Assembly: GCA_050245975.1 (NCBI GenBank)
Contig: JBFWWW010000003.1
Span: 1-47,779, forward strand
Reading direction: 5' to 3'
Length of the DNA: 47,779 nt
From: JBFWWW01 sp050245975
GTDB lineage: Bacteria; Pseudomonadota; Alphaproteobacteria; Rhizobiales; Hyphomicrobiaceae
In this document: positions 1 through 7,284 of the stretch, piece after piece
How the letters are laid out: the number at the start of each line of letters is the position of its first letter
Position numbering within the stretch: position 1 is the first letter of the stretch
Position numbers and translations under genes: made by a program
The notes under the pieces: generated by a model
Told to the model about the DNA's origin: nothing
Database searches by the model: none
What the model saw: the letters and a program-made list of their open reading frames with translations, nothing else

Positions 1-147
1 GCCCGCGCCGGTCAGCGTCCGCACCCAGCCGGGATCGGTCCAATTGTAGCGGATGCTGGAGGCAAAGCCGTGCAGCAGCAGGACGGGATCGCCCGCCCCC
101 TCGTCGATATAGGCGATCCTGACGCCGTCGGACTCGAATGTGTTCAC
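1..147 (-). CDS. alpha/beta hydrolase, N-terminal part only
   Basis: The gene starts with GTG at 147 and runs off the left edge, so only its first 49 codons are visible. The translation begins MNTFESDGVRIAYIDEG and contains the strand-turn LLLHGFASS. This is the oxyanion-hole HG motif near the N-terminus of alpha/beta-fold hydrolases, followed by a WTDPGW segment. The catalytic nucleophile elbow and the Asp/His residues lie outside the window, so substrate and reaction cannot be named. It is divergent from the zinc-finger gene at 272. Confidence 0.75.
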   Translation of the reverse strand, partial: MNTFESDGVRIAYIDEGAGDPVLLLHGFASSIRYNWTDPGWVRTLTGAG

Positions 148-271
148 GCGCAATCCTTCGTCTTCCATCTGCGGTTTATCCGCGCCTGCGGCAGCGTGGA
201 CGGCTATCCTTCGCGGCCCCGAGCGGCTATGGTCCGCCCAAATCTGGGCGAGACCACCGAAGGGCGCAGGC

Positions 272-520
272 ATGGCCGGTCACGTTGTACCTCATTTCGC
301 CAACGACAAGGGCGTGGAGAAGATCTTCATCGGCGTGAAGGAGTTCCAGTGCATGGGGGCCCGCCCGCCCTTTGACCATCCGCATGTCTATCTCGACATG
401 GGTGCCGACAGCCAGATCCTCTGCCCCTACTGCTCGACGCTCTACATCCAGGATGCGCGGCTCGGGGCGACCGAGAGCGATCCGGCCGGCTGCATCGTCG
501 AGGCGGCCGACGTCGGCTAG
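272..520 (+). CDS. CHCC-type zinc-finger domain protein
   Basis: A protein of 82 residues with C27, H36-P-H38 and the pair C51-P-Y-C54, the ligand pattern of the zf-CHCC family related to mitochondrial NDUFS6. It presumably binds one zinc ion. In bacteria such proteins are small, soluble and of unknown exact role, possibly linked to Fe-S or complex I chemistry. I chose the ATG at 272 because the family begins a few residues before the first ligand; an in-frame upstream extension to 140 is not conserved-looking. The monooxygenase gene starts about 20 bases downstream, and this pairing recurs in Rhizobiales as far as I recall. Confidence 0.85.
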   Translation: MAGHVVPHFANDKGVEKIFIGVKEFQCMGARPPFDHPHVYLDMGADSQILCPYCSTLYIQDARLGATESDPAGCIVEAADVG

Positions 521-538
521 TCCGCCGGGCGCGTGTCC

Positions 539-1753
539 ATGTCCGCGTCCATGTTCGCGTCCATGTCCGCGCCGCATCCCATCCTCATCGCCGGCGGCGG
601 CATCTGCGGCCTCGCCTGCGCGCTGGCCTTCGCCCGACACAACCGTCCCAGCATCGTGCTCGAACGCCGCGCCGCCGCCTCCGAGGCCGGCGCCGGCATC
701 CAGGTCGGTCCCAACGGCACGCGCCTGCTGCGCCGCCTCGGCGTCGCCGATGCGCTCGCGCCCTGCGTCGGCAGGCCCGATGCCATCGCCCTGCGCGACG
801 GCGCCTCGGCCGCCGTTCTCGCCCGCCTGCCGCTCGGCCCCTGGGCGCGCGAGCGCTGGGGCGATCCCTACTGGGTGATGCACCGCGCCGACCTGCATGG
901 CGCGCTGCTCGCGCGCGCGATGCAGGAGCCGCTCGTCGACGTCCGCACGGGCTGGGATGTCGCGACCGTCGCCGAAGCGGGCGACGCGGCGACGGTGACG
1001 TCGACCGCGGGTGAAGCGCTCTCCGCGCCGCTCCTCGTCGGTGCCGACGGCCTGTGGTCCACCATCCGCCGCCTCGCCTTTGCCGCGCCCGCGCCGGCCT
1101 TCGCCGGCCAGACGGCGGCGCGCGCCGTGATCCCGGCAGCGGCGGCTGCCGCCCTGCCGCGCGACGAGGTCGGCGTCTGGCTCGGGCGCGACGCGCACGT
1201 CGTGCACTATCCCGTGCGCGGCGGGGCCGAGATCGCCATGGTCGTGGTCGCGCCCGGCGCCGGCGCGGCGGCGGGCTGGGGCGTGCCGTGCCCGGCCGGC
1301 GAGGTGGCCGGCAGCGTGCGGTCCTTCTCGCCGCAGGTGCGCGACGTCATCGCCGCCGCATCGGGCTGGCAGCGCTGGGCGCTGCACCTGCAGCCGGCCG
1401 CCCCCGTCATCGTGCGCGGCCGCGTCGCGCTCGCCGGCGATGCCGCGCACGCGATGCTGCCGTTCCTCGCCCAGGGCGCGGTCATGGCCATCGAGGACGC
1501 GGTGGTCCTGGCCGACACGATCGCCGCGGCACCCGATGTGCCCGCCGCGCTTGCCGCCTATGCCCGCGCGCGCGCGCGCCGCACGGCCCGCGTCGTCGCC
1601 GCCGCCGCCCGCAACGGCCGCATCTATCACATGGCGCCGCCGCTCTCCTGGGCGCGCGACGCGGTGCTGCGCACCGTCCCGCCCGCGCGCCTCATGGCGG
1701 GCTTCGACTGGCTCTACGGCTGGCGTCCGGAGGGCCGGTCCGAGGTGCGGTGA
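539..1753 (+). CDS. FAD-dependent aromatic-ring-hydroxylase-type monooxygenase
   Basis: A single-component class A flavoprotein monooxygenase of about 404 residues, related to salicylate or 6-hydroxynicotinate 3-monooxygenases. Visible motifs are the N-terminal dinucleotide fold IAGGGICGLACALA, the DG motif in LVGADGLWSTIRR, and the FAD-ribityl motif GDAAHAMLPFLAQG near the C-terminus. It should use NAD(P)H and O2 to hydroxylate an aromatic or related ring; the substrate is not evident. The start is ambiguous: GTG 533, ATG 539, ATG 551 and ATG 563 are all in frame, because a 12-base unit is repeated three times there. No strong Shine-Dalgarno sequence decides between them. Confidence 0.88.
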   Translation: MSASMFASMSAPHPILIAGGGICGLACALAFARHNRPSIVLERRAAASEAGAGIQVGPNGTRLLRRLGVADALAPCVGRPDAIALRDGASAAVLARLPLGPWARERWGDPYWVMHRADLHGALLARAMQEPLVDVRTGWDVATVAEAGDAATVTSTAGEALSAPLLVGADGLWSTIRRLAFAAPAPAFAGQTAARAVIPAAAAAALPRDEVGVWLGRDAHVVHYPVRGGAEIAMVVVAPGAGAAAGWGVPCPAGEVAGSVRSFSPQVRDVIAAASGWQRWALHLQPAAPVIVRGRVALAGDAAHAMLPFLAQGAVMAIEDAVVLADTIAAAPDVPAALAAYARARARRTARVVAAAARNGRIYHMAPPLSWARDAVLRTVPPARLMAGFDWLYGWRPEGRSEVR

Positions 1754-1832
1754 GCCGGCGGCACGCGGCGTATTGCTCCGCGTCCTGTTGCCGTCCATGC
1801 TTGCGCCCTTCGCAACGCAAGGCGCCTCGCAC

Positions 1833-2693
1833 ATGTCCTTCGATCCCGAGAAGCTCCGCCGCTGGCCGCTGCCCGACATCGCGCAGACCTATACGGAGCG
1901 CGACACGATCCTCTACGCGCTCGGCCTCGGCTGCGGTTCCGATCCGCTCGACGCGGCCGACCTGCGCCATGTCTACGAGGACGGCCTCGTCGCGCTGCCG
2001 ATGATGGCGGTCGTGCTCGGCTATCCCGGCTTCTGGCTGAAGGACCCGGCCGTCGGCGTCGACTGGAAGAAGGTGCTGCACGGCGAGCAGGGCATCGAGA
2101 TCCACCGCCCGATCCCGGCCGCCGGCTCCGTCGTCGGCAAGTCGGCCATCACGGCGCTGATCGACAAGGGCCCCGAGCGCGGCGCGCTGATGCTGTCGGA
2201 GCGCGTCGTCGTCGATGCGGCGAGCGGGGCCAAACTGGCGACGCTCACCTCCACCACCGTGCTGCGCGGCAACGGCGGCTTCGGCGGCTCGCCCGACGGC
2301 GCGCCGGAGCCCCATCGCCTGCCCGAGCGCGCGCCCGACCTCGGCGTCGACCTGCCGACGCTGCCGCAGGCCGCCCTCATCTACCGCCTGTCGGGCGACT
2401 ACAACCCGCTGCATGCCGACCCGAAGGTCGCCGTCGCCGCCGGCTTCAAGGCGCCGATCCTGCACGGCCTGTGCACCTTCGGCGTCGCCGGCCGCGCGCT
2501 CATCAGGGCCTGCTGCGGCGGCGACGCGACGCGGCTCTCGGCCATGCAGCTGCGCTTTTCCGCGCCCGTCTATCCCGGCGAGACGATCCGCACCGAGATC
2601 TGGCGCGACGGCGCCAGCGTCTCGTTCCGCGCCCGCGCCGTGGAGCGCGACGTGGTGGTGCTCAACAACGGGCTGGCGCGCGTCGCCGCCTGA
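1833..2693 (+). CDS. MaoC-family (R)-enoyl-CoA hydratase, two hotdog domains
   Basis: A protein of 286 residues with the layout of hydratase-2 proteins such as the C-terminal part of peroxisomal multifunctional enzyme 2. The N-terminal half is a degenerate hotdog. The C-terminal half carries YRLSGDYNPLHADP and the following APILHGLCTFG, matching the hydratase-2 motif with its catalytic Asp and His. It should hydrate trans-2-enoyl-CoA to (R)-3-hydroxyacyl-CoA in the cytoplasm. The ATG at 1833 opens MSFDPEKLRRWPLPDI, a typical family N-terminus. The gene ends 10 bases before the convergent hydratase-family gene. Confidence 0.92.
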   Translation: MSFDPEKLRRWPLPDIAQTYTERDTILYALGLGCGSDPLDAADLRHVYEDGLVALPMMAVVLGYPGFWLKDPAVGVDWKKVLHGEQGIEIHRPIPAAGSVVGKSAITALIDKGPERGALMLSERVVVDAASGAKLATLTSTTVLRGNGGFGGSPDGAPEPHRLPERAPDLGVDLPTLPQAALIYRLSGDYNPLHADPKVAVAAGFKAPILHGLCTFGVAGRALIRACCGGDATRLSAMQLRFSAPVYPGETIRTEIWRDGASVSFRARAVERDVVVLNNGLARVAA

Positions 2694-2703
2694 CGATGCC
2701 GGC

Positions 2704-3480
2704 TCACGCCGCCGTCATGCGCACCTCGCCGAGGCCGTCGAGCGCGAAGGCGAACGTCTGCCCGGGCTCGATCGGCAGCGTCGCGATCACGCTGCCGGTG
2801 ATGACGACCATGCCGGCCGTCATCGGCCGCCCGCGCTCGGCCGCCAGGTTGGCGACCCAGGCCAGCGCGCCGAGCGGATCGTCGGTCCTGCCCGCGTGTG
2901 CCGCCGTGCCGTTGATGGCGAGCTGCCCCGCGAGGCCGTTGAGCTCCAGGTCCGCCGGCAGCGGCACCGGCTTGCCGATGACGATGCCGCCGTTCCAGGC
3001 GTTGTCGGCGATCAGCGACAGCGCGCTCGTCCCCTTGTAGACCGCGTTGCGGTCCTCGATCAGCTCGAAGGCCGGCATCACCTCGCCGATGGCGGCGCGC
3101 GCCGTCTCGCGCGTGTAGGGCGCGCCCGTCGCCGGCAGATCGCGCGCCAGCCGCACGGCCAGCTCGCATTCGGCGACCATGTGCATGAAGTCCGCCTTGC
3201 GCAGCGTCGCGGGCGAGGCGTGGATGCACCGCGCGTAGATCATGCCGCCGCAGGGATGATCGATCCCCATCAGCTCCTGCATCACCTTGGTCGTGGTCGC
3301 GATCTTGAGGCCCGCCACCTCGCCCTTCTCGGCGCGCCAGATGTCGCGCAGCGCCTCCTGCGCCGCGTAGGCCTCCGCCACCGTGGCGGGTCCCACGCCG
3401 GCCGGCATGTTCTCGAATGTCCTGCGCTGCCTGTGCGCGTCGGCCACGAACTGCGCGGCGGCCTTTGGGTCGAACATCAT
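2704..3480 (-). CDS. 2-keto-4-pentenoate hydratase / fumarylacetoacetate hydrolase family protein
   Basis: A protein of 258 residues of the MhpD/XylJ type in the FAH superfamily. It has the AECELAVRLARDLP segment with the ExE divalent-metal ligands, the PAFELIEDR segment that follows it, and the C-terminal GDxI-like strand VVITGSVIATLPIEPGQ. Family members add water to 2-hydroxypenta-2,4-dienoate or related enols in meta-cleavage pathways. No ring-cleavage dioxygenase or aldolase lies nearby, so the real substrate is open. It diverges from the exported MBL-fold gene at 3582, and their promoters share 3481-3581. Confidence 0.88.
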   Translation of the reverse strand: MMFDPKAAAQFVADAHRQRRTFENMPAGVGPATVAEAYAAQEALRDIWRAEKGEVAGLKIATTTKVMQELMGIDHPCGGMIYARCIHASPATLRKADFMHMVAECELAVRLARDLPATGAPYTRETARAAIGEVMPAFELIEDRNAVYKGTSALSLIADNAWNGGIVIGKPVPLPADLELNGLAGQLAINGTAAHAGRTDDPLGALAWVANLAAERGRPMTAGMVVITGSVIATLPIEPGQTFAFALDGLGEVRMTAA

Positions 3481-3517
3481 GCCTCCCTGAAATGTTTTTG
3501 TGATCGTGGTGTCGGCC

Positions 3518-3523
3518 TATAAT
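3518..3523 (+). promoter_or_regulatory. -10 element TATAAT upstream of the MBL-fold gene
   Basis: A perfect TATAAT lies 59 bases upstream of the ATG at 3582. The matching -35 with 17-base spacing is the poor TTTTTG at 3495-3500. The hexamer stands out against the GC-rich background. The promoter call is inference. Confidence 0.4.
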
Positions 3524-3581
3524 GCGTGCCGGGCGCGGCCATGCAAGGCTGCCGCGCACAGCCTCCGGCCGAGGAGACCCG

Positions 3582-4541
3582 ATGATGCGATCTGCCCCCC
3601 ACCGCAGCGAGCCGACGCGCCGCGCCGTACTCGGCGCGCTTGCCGCCGCGCCCGTTGCGCTCGCGAACGCCCGCGCCGCGCTCGCCGAAGCGCCCGTGCG
3701 CCACACGCTGAAGCACGGCCCGTTCGAGGTCACCGTCATCTCCGACGGCCATCTCGTGCTCCCGGCGCGCGCGCTCGCCGGCAACACCGCGCCGGCCGAG
3801 CTCGAGGCGCTGCTGGCGTCGGGCGGCCAGAAGGGCGAGTTCGTCGAGCCGCCGGCCAGCGTGACGCTGATCCGCACGCCGACGGAGCTCATCTGCGTCG
3901 ATGCGGGCGCCGGTCCCAACTTCATGCCGACGCTCGGCAAGCTGCCCGAGCGCCTCGAGGCGGCCGGCATCGACCGCGCCGCCGTCACGAAGGTCGTCTA
4001 CACCCACTGCCATCCCGACCACCTGTGGGGCACGATCGACGAGTTCGACGACACGCCGCTGTTCCCGAAAGCGACCTACGTGCTCTCCGAAGGCGAATGG
4101 AATTTCTGGATGGCGGACGACGTGCTGTCGCGCCTGCCGGAGAGCCGGCAGAACTTCGCCCCGGGCGCGCAGCGCAACCTCACCCGCATCAAGGAGCGCC
4201 TCGCCACCATCAAGCCCGGCGCCGAAGTCGCGCCGGGCATCACCGTGCTCGGCACGCCCGGCCATTCGGCGGGCCACATCTCGCTCGAGCTGGCCGCCGG
4301 CAACGAGACGCTCATCGTGCTCGGCGATGCCCTCACGCATCCGCTGATCTCGTTCGGCCATCCGGACTGGAAGCCGGAATCCGATCACTTCGACGCCGAT
4401 CTTGCCGTCGCCACGCGCCGCAAGCTCCTGTCGCGGCTCGCCGCCGACCGCGCGCGCATCATCGGCTATCACCTGCCGTTCCCCGGCCTCGGCCGGGCGG
4501 AAGCGGCGGGGCAGGCCTATCGGTTCGCCGCGGACGCGTGA
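3582..4541 (+). CDS. Tat-exported metallo-beta-lactamase-fold hydrolase
   Basis: A protein of 319 residues. The N-terminus has a twin-arginine signal (TRRAVLGALAAAPVAL, cleavage likely after an ALA near residue 31), which points to folded export to the periplasm. The zinc motif HxHxDH is present as H142-C-H144-P-D146-H147, followed by the GTPGHSAGHIS strand and a GDAL segment with the bridging Asp. These are the features of MBL-fold hydrolases close to lactonases and glyoxalase II. A GAGGAG Shine-Dalgarno sequence at about 3571 fixes the ATG at 3582. The substrate is unknown; quorum-signal lactone or another ester is possible but not shown. Confidence 0.9.
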   Translation: MMRSAPHRSEPTRRAVLGALAAAPVALANARAALAEAPVRHTLKHGPFEVTVISDGHLVLPARALAGNTAPAELEALLASGGQKGEFVEPPASVTLIRTPTELICVDAGAGPNFMPTLGKLPERLEAAGIDRAAVTKVVYTHCHPDHLWGTIDEFDDTPLFPKATYVLSEGEWNFWMADDVLSRLPESRQNFAPGAQRNLTRIKERLATIKPGAEVAPGITVLGTPGHSAGHISLELAAGNETLIVLGDALTHPLISFGHPDWKPESDHFDADLAVATRRKLLSRLAADRARIIGYHLPFPGLGRAEAAGQAYRFAADA

Positions 4542-4544
4542 GGA

Positions 4545-5144
4545 TCAGCTGGCGAGGATGGCGATGCCGGCCAGCGCGCCGGCAAGGCCCGCCGCCTGGT
4601 GCGCGCGCAGCGCGATCCGTCCGCCGAGCCTATTGAGGCCGAAGCCCAGCGCGACGCCGGCCATGTGCAGCAGCACCGTTGCGGCGACGAACCCGGCCGC
4701 ATAGGGCAGGAACGACGCCAGCGCCGCGCCCTCGCTGCCGTGCGCGTGGCCGTGGAAGAGCGCGAACAGCCCGACGAGCGCGCACGCGGCAACGGTGGGC
4801 AGCCGCACGCCGAAGGCGACGGCGAGACCCATCGCCACCACCGACAGTCCGATGCCCTGTTCCACCATCGGCAGCGGCACGCCGGCATAGCCCAGCATCC
4901 CGCCGGCGATCATCGTGGCGACGAACGCGCCCGGCACCAGCCAGATCGCGCGGCCGCCGAGCTGTGCGGCGTAGAGGCCGACCGCCACCATCGCCAGCAC
5001 GTGGTCGAGGCCGGCGAAGGGATGAGCGAAGCCGTGCGCGGCGCCCGCGGCGGCCCCGACCCCGACGTGGGCCAGCGCCGGCGACGGCAGCGCGGCAAAG
5101 ACCGCAAGTCCCATCAGCGCGGCGGGCGCAATCGTTCTCGACAT
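4545..5144 (-). CDS. HupE/UreJ family nickel or cobalt permease
   Basis: A hydrophobic protein of 199 residues with an N-terminal signal or first helix ending in ALA, then about six membrane segments. The family motif HPFAGLDHVLAMVAVGLYAAQ and the second histidine motif FALFHGHAHGSE are intact; these histidines and the Asp are thought to bind Ni2+ or Co2+ during transport. I chose ATG 5144 because AGGAG sits just upstream and the signal peptide starts there. Relatives usually sit inside urease or uptake-hydrogenase clusters, but none is present here. Its neighbours are a convergent MBL gene and an upstream tspO in the same direction. Confidence 0.9.
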   Translation of the reverse strand: MSRTIAPAALMGLAVFAALPSPALAHVGVGAAAGAAHGFAHPFAGLDHVLAMVAVGLYAAQLGGRAIWLVPGAFVATMIAGGMLGYAGVPLPMVEQGIGLSVVAMGLAVAFGVRLPTVAACALVGLFALFHGHAHGSEGAALASFLPYAAGFVAATVLLHMAGVALGFGLNRLGGRIALRAHQAAGLAGALAGIAILAS

Positions 5145-5255
5145 GCGGGCGTCTCCTGTTCGTGCGCTGTGGCGGTCGCACTGTTTTTGGCACGCGTCCG
5201 TTGAACCGACAACGGGCAACCGGTGATCCGGTGCAAAAGACGGGCCATGACAATC

Positions 5256-5288
5256 AGGATAAGATTAGGATGAGATCTGGATGAAATC
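5256..5288 (-). repeat. three 11-bp direct repeats upstream of the HupE/UreJ gene
   Basis: Three tandem units lie at 5256-5266, 5267-5277 and 5278-5288, with plus-strand consensus AGGATGAGATC and one to three changes each. Read on the minus strand they are GATTTCATCCA, GATCTCATCCT and AATCTTATCCT. The last unit overlaps the tspO stop codon, and the array lies about 110 bases before the hupE-like start. Eleven-base spacing is what OmpR/PhoB-type regulators often bind. That role is inference. Confidence 0.5.
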
Positions 5289-5763
5289 AGGCGTTGAGCG
5301 CGACGATCCCGCCGTTGAGCGTCGCCGCGTAGCCGATCCAGATCGCATAGGGGACGAGCAGCAGCGCCGCCGGCTGGTTCACGCGCGCTGCCGCCAGGAT
5401 CGTCGCCAGCAGCACGACGAACAGCAGCGCGATGACGGCCAGCGCGGCCCGCGTCGCGTGCAGACCGAAGAACACCGGCGACCAGGCCGCATTGAGGGCA
5501 AGCTGCACAAAAAAGAGGCCGATCGCCAGGGTTCGCAGTCTTCCCGGCTGCGCGCGGTCCCAGAGCAGCCACAGCGCGATGGCCATCAGCGCGTAGAGCG
5601 TCGACCAGACGTAGGGGAAGACGCCGTTGGGCGGCGTCCACCACGGCTTCGCGAGGCCCGCATACCACGTCGTGATCTCGGGCGCGGTGATGAGGCCGCC
5701 GACCAGCCCCACCGCTTCGCACAGTACGATGCACAGCACCAGCTTGCCGAGTTTCGAAAGCAT
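5287..5763 (-). CDS. tspO: TspO/MBR family tryptophan-rich protein
   Basis: A protein of 158 residues with five predicted membrane helices. It carries the family signature WWTPPNGVFPYVWSTLYALMA plus a downstream LNAAWSPVFFGLH and VPYAIWIGYAATLNG. TspO proteins bind porphyrins and sterols in the outer or cytoplasmic membrane and modulate tetrapyrrole-dependent or stress responses in alphaproteobacteria. The ATG at 5763 opens MLSKLGKLVLCIVLCEAVG, the first helix. It is 71 bases downstream of the aminotransferase gene in the same direction and could share its transcript. Confidence 0.92.
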   Translation of the reverse strand: MLSKLGKLVLCIVLCEAVGLVGGLITAPEITTWYAGLAKPWWTPPNGVFPYVWSTLYALMAIALWLLWDRAQPGRLRTLAIGLFFVQLALNAAWSPVFFGLHATRAALAVIALLFVVLLATILAAARVNQPAALLLVPYAIWIGYAATLNGGIVALNA

Positions 5764-5834
5764 GTCCGCTCGCCTCCTGCGCGGACGCCGGGTCCGGTTG
5801 CAGGCAAACGCGCCAGACGCCGTTCCGATCCCTG

Positions 5835-7082
5835 CTAGCGCCGGTCGGAGGGGTGCGCCACGTTGGCGATGCGGGTCGGCACGCCGAATTCGCGCCGGCA
5901 CACGTCCGCCAGCACCGCCACGCCCTCGCGGATCGTGGCCGGCTCGACGTTCGCGTAGCACAGCCGCATGCGGCAGCGGCTGTAGCCCTTGTCGGTCGAC
6001 CATTCCGGCCCCGGGTTGAGCGCGACGCCGGCCGCCAGCGCCGCCTGCGCCAGCTTCGCCGTATCGACGGTGTCGGGCAGCTTCACCCAGAGAAAGATGC
6101 CGCCCTTCGGGTCGTCGAATTCCGCCGCCGTCCCGAACTGCTCGTTGAGCGCCTGCATCAGCGTCTCGAGCTTGGCGCGCAGCCCGCGCGTCAGCTCCGG
6201 CACGTGGGCCGCGAAGTGCGCCTTGCAGTACTCGGCCAGCACCATCTGCTCCAGCGCGCCCGACCCCGCGTCGGTCTTGAGAGCCAGGATGCGCGACAGC
6301 ACCTCCCACGGCGCGACGATGTAGCCGACGCGCAGCGCCGGGGCGATCGATTTCGAGAACGAGCCGATATGGATGACGCCCGCGCCGTCCGCCATGCCGT
6401 ACATGGACTGCGGCCGCTCGCCGCCCCAGATGAGATCGGAGTAGCACTCGTCCTCGAAGATCGGCACGCCGTACCGGCGCGACAGCTCGAGCAGCTCGCG
6501 GCGCCGCGTCTCGCTCAGGATCGTGCCGGTCGGGTTCTGGATCGTCGGGATGGTGTAGATGTATTTCGGCCGCACGCCCTTGGCCTTCAGGTCCGCCAGC
6601 GCGGCGGCCACCGCGTCCGTGCGCAGGCCTTCGCCGTCGAGCGGGATGCCGACCATCTTGACGCCGAGCCGGTCGAGCCGCGAGAGCGACCCGCCATAGG
6701 TCTCCTGCTCGATCAGCACCGTGTCGCCGCGCGTCAGCAGCAGCGCGTTGACGAGGTCGAGCGCCTGCAGCGAGCCCGACACGATCAGGATCTCGTCGGG
6801 CGTGCAGGTGATCCCGGCGTGGTGCTTCAGCTTGCCGGCAAGGAACTCGCGCAGCGGCCGATAGCCGAGGGGGCCGCTGTTGAGGCCGTAGCTGGCGAGC
6901 GAGTGCCCCTCGCGCTTCAGGACCGAGGTCGCGGCCGCGATCAGGTCGGCCACCGGCACGTGGGCGGGGTCGTTGTGCCCGCCGACGAAGTTGTATTTCG
7001 GGAAGCCGGACCATTTCGCCGCCGCGGCCGGCAGGCCGGGCGGGAGGAGCGGGCCATAGTCGAAGGTGGCGGGAGCGGTCAT
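5835..7082 (-). CDS. PLP-dependent aminotransferase, 2-aminoadipate/MocR-like fold type I
   Basis: A protein of 415 residues of the aminotransferase class I/II family, close to LysN and the aminotransferase half of MocR regulators but without a winged helix. It shows SYGLNSGPLGYRPLREFLA, the PLP-phosphate region VSGSLQALDL, the IQNPTGTILS segment, FEDECYSDL, and the Schiff-base lysine in GSFSKSIAPALRVGY. It should move amino groups between an amino acid and a 2-oxo acid; the exact substrate is unknown. It diverges from the sensor kinase at 7285 and is followed by tspO. Confidence 0.88.
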   Translation of the reverse strand: MTAPATFDYGPLLPPGLPAAAAKWSGFPKYNFVGGHNDPAHVPVADLIAAATSVLKREGHSLASYGLNSGPLGYRPLREFLAGKLKHHAGITCTPDEILIVSGSLQALDLVNALLLTRGDTVLIEQETYGGSLSRLDRLGVKMVGIPLDGEGLRTDAVAAALADLKAKGVRPKYIYTIPTIQNPTGTILSETRRRELLELSRRYGVPIFEDECYSDLIWGGERPQSMYGMADGAGVIHIGSFSKSIAPALRVGYIVAPWEVLSRILALKTDAGSGALEQMVLAEYCKAHFAAHVPELTRGLRAKLETLMQALNEQFGTAAEFDDPKGGIFLWVKLPDTVDTAKLAQAALAAGVALNPGPEWSTDKGYSRCRMRLCYANVEPATIREGVAVLADVCRREFGVPTRIANVAHPSDRR

Positions 7083-7284
7083 GGGGTTCCCTCGTCTTGT
7101 CGTTGTGATGGTTTCGTCCCGTCGGCATCTTTAGCATGCCGGCGCATCGGCGGGGCGCATGTCGCGCTTGCCAACCCGGAGCCGGGCGGCCATTGTCCCT
7201 GCCGGCGCACGGGGCTGGCCGCTTTTCTCAACATTATGTCTGCGCGGCGAGCCGGTGTTGCGGTGGGTGAAATATCGAGTCTCC

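Noticed and set aside
5187..5204. TTGGCACGCGTCCGTTG as a second sigma-54 promoter
   Set aside because: The -12 GC is missing at the required 10-base distance from GG.
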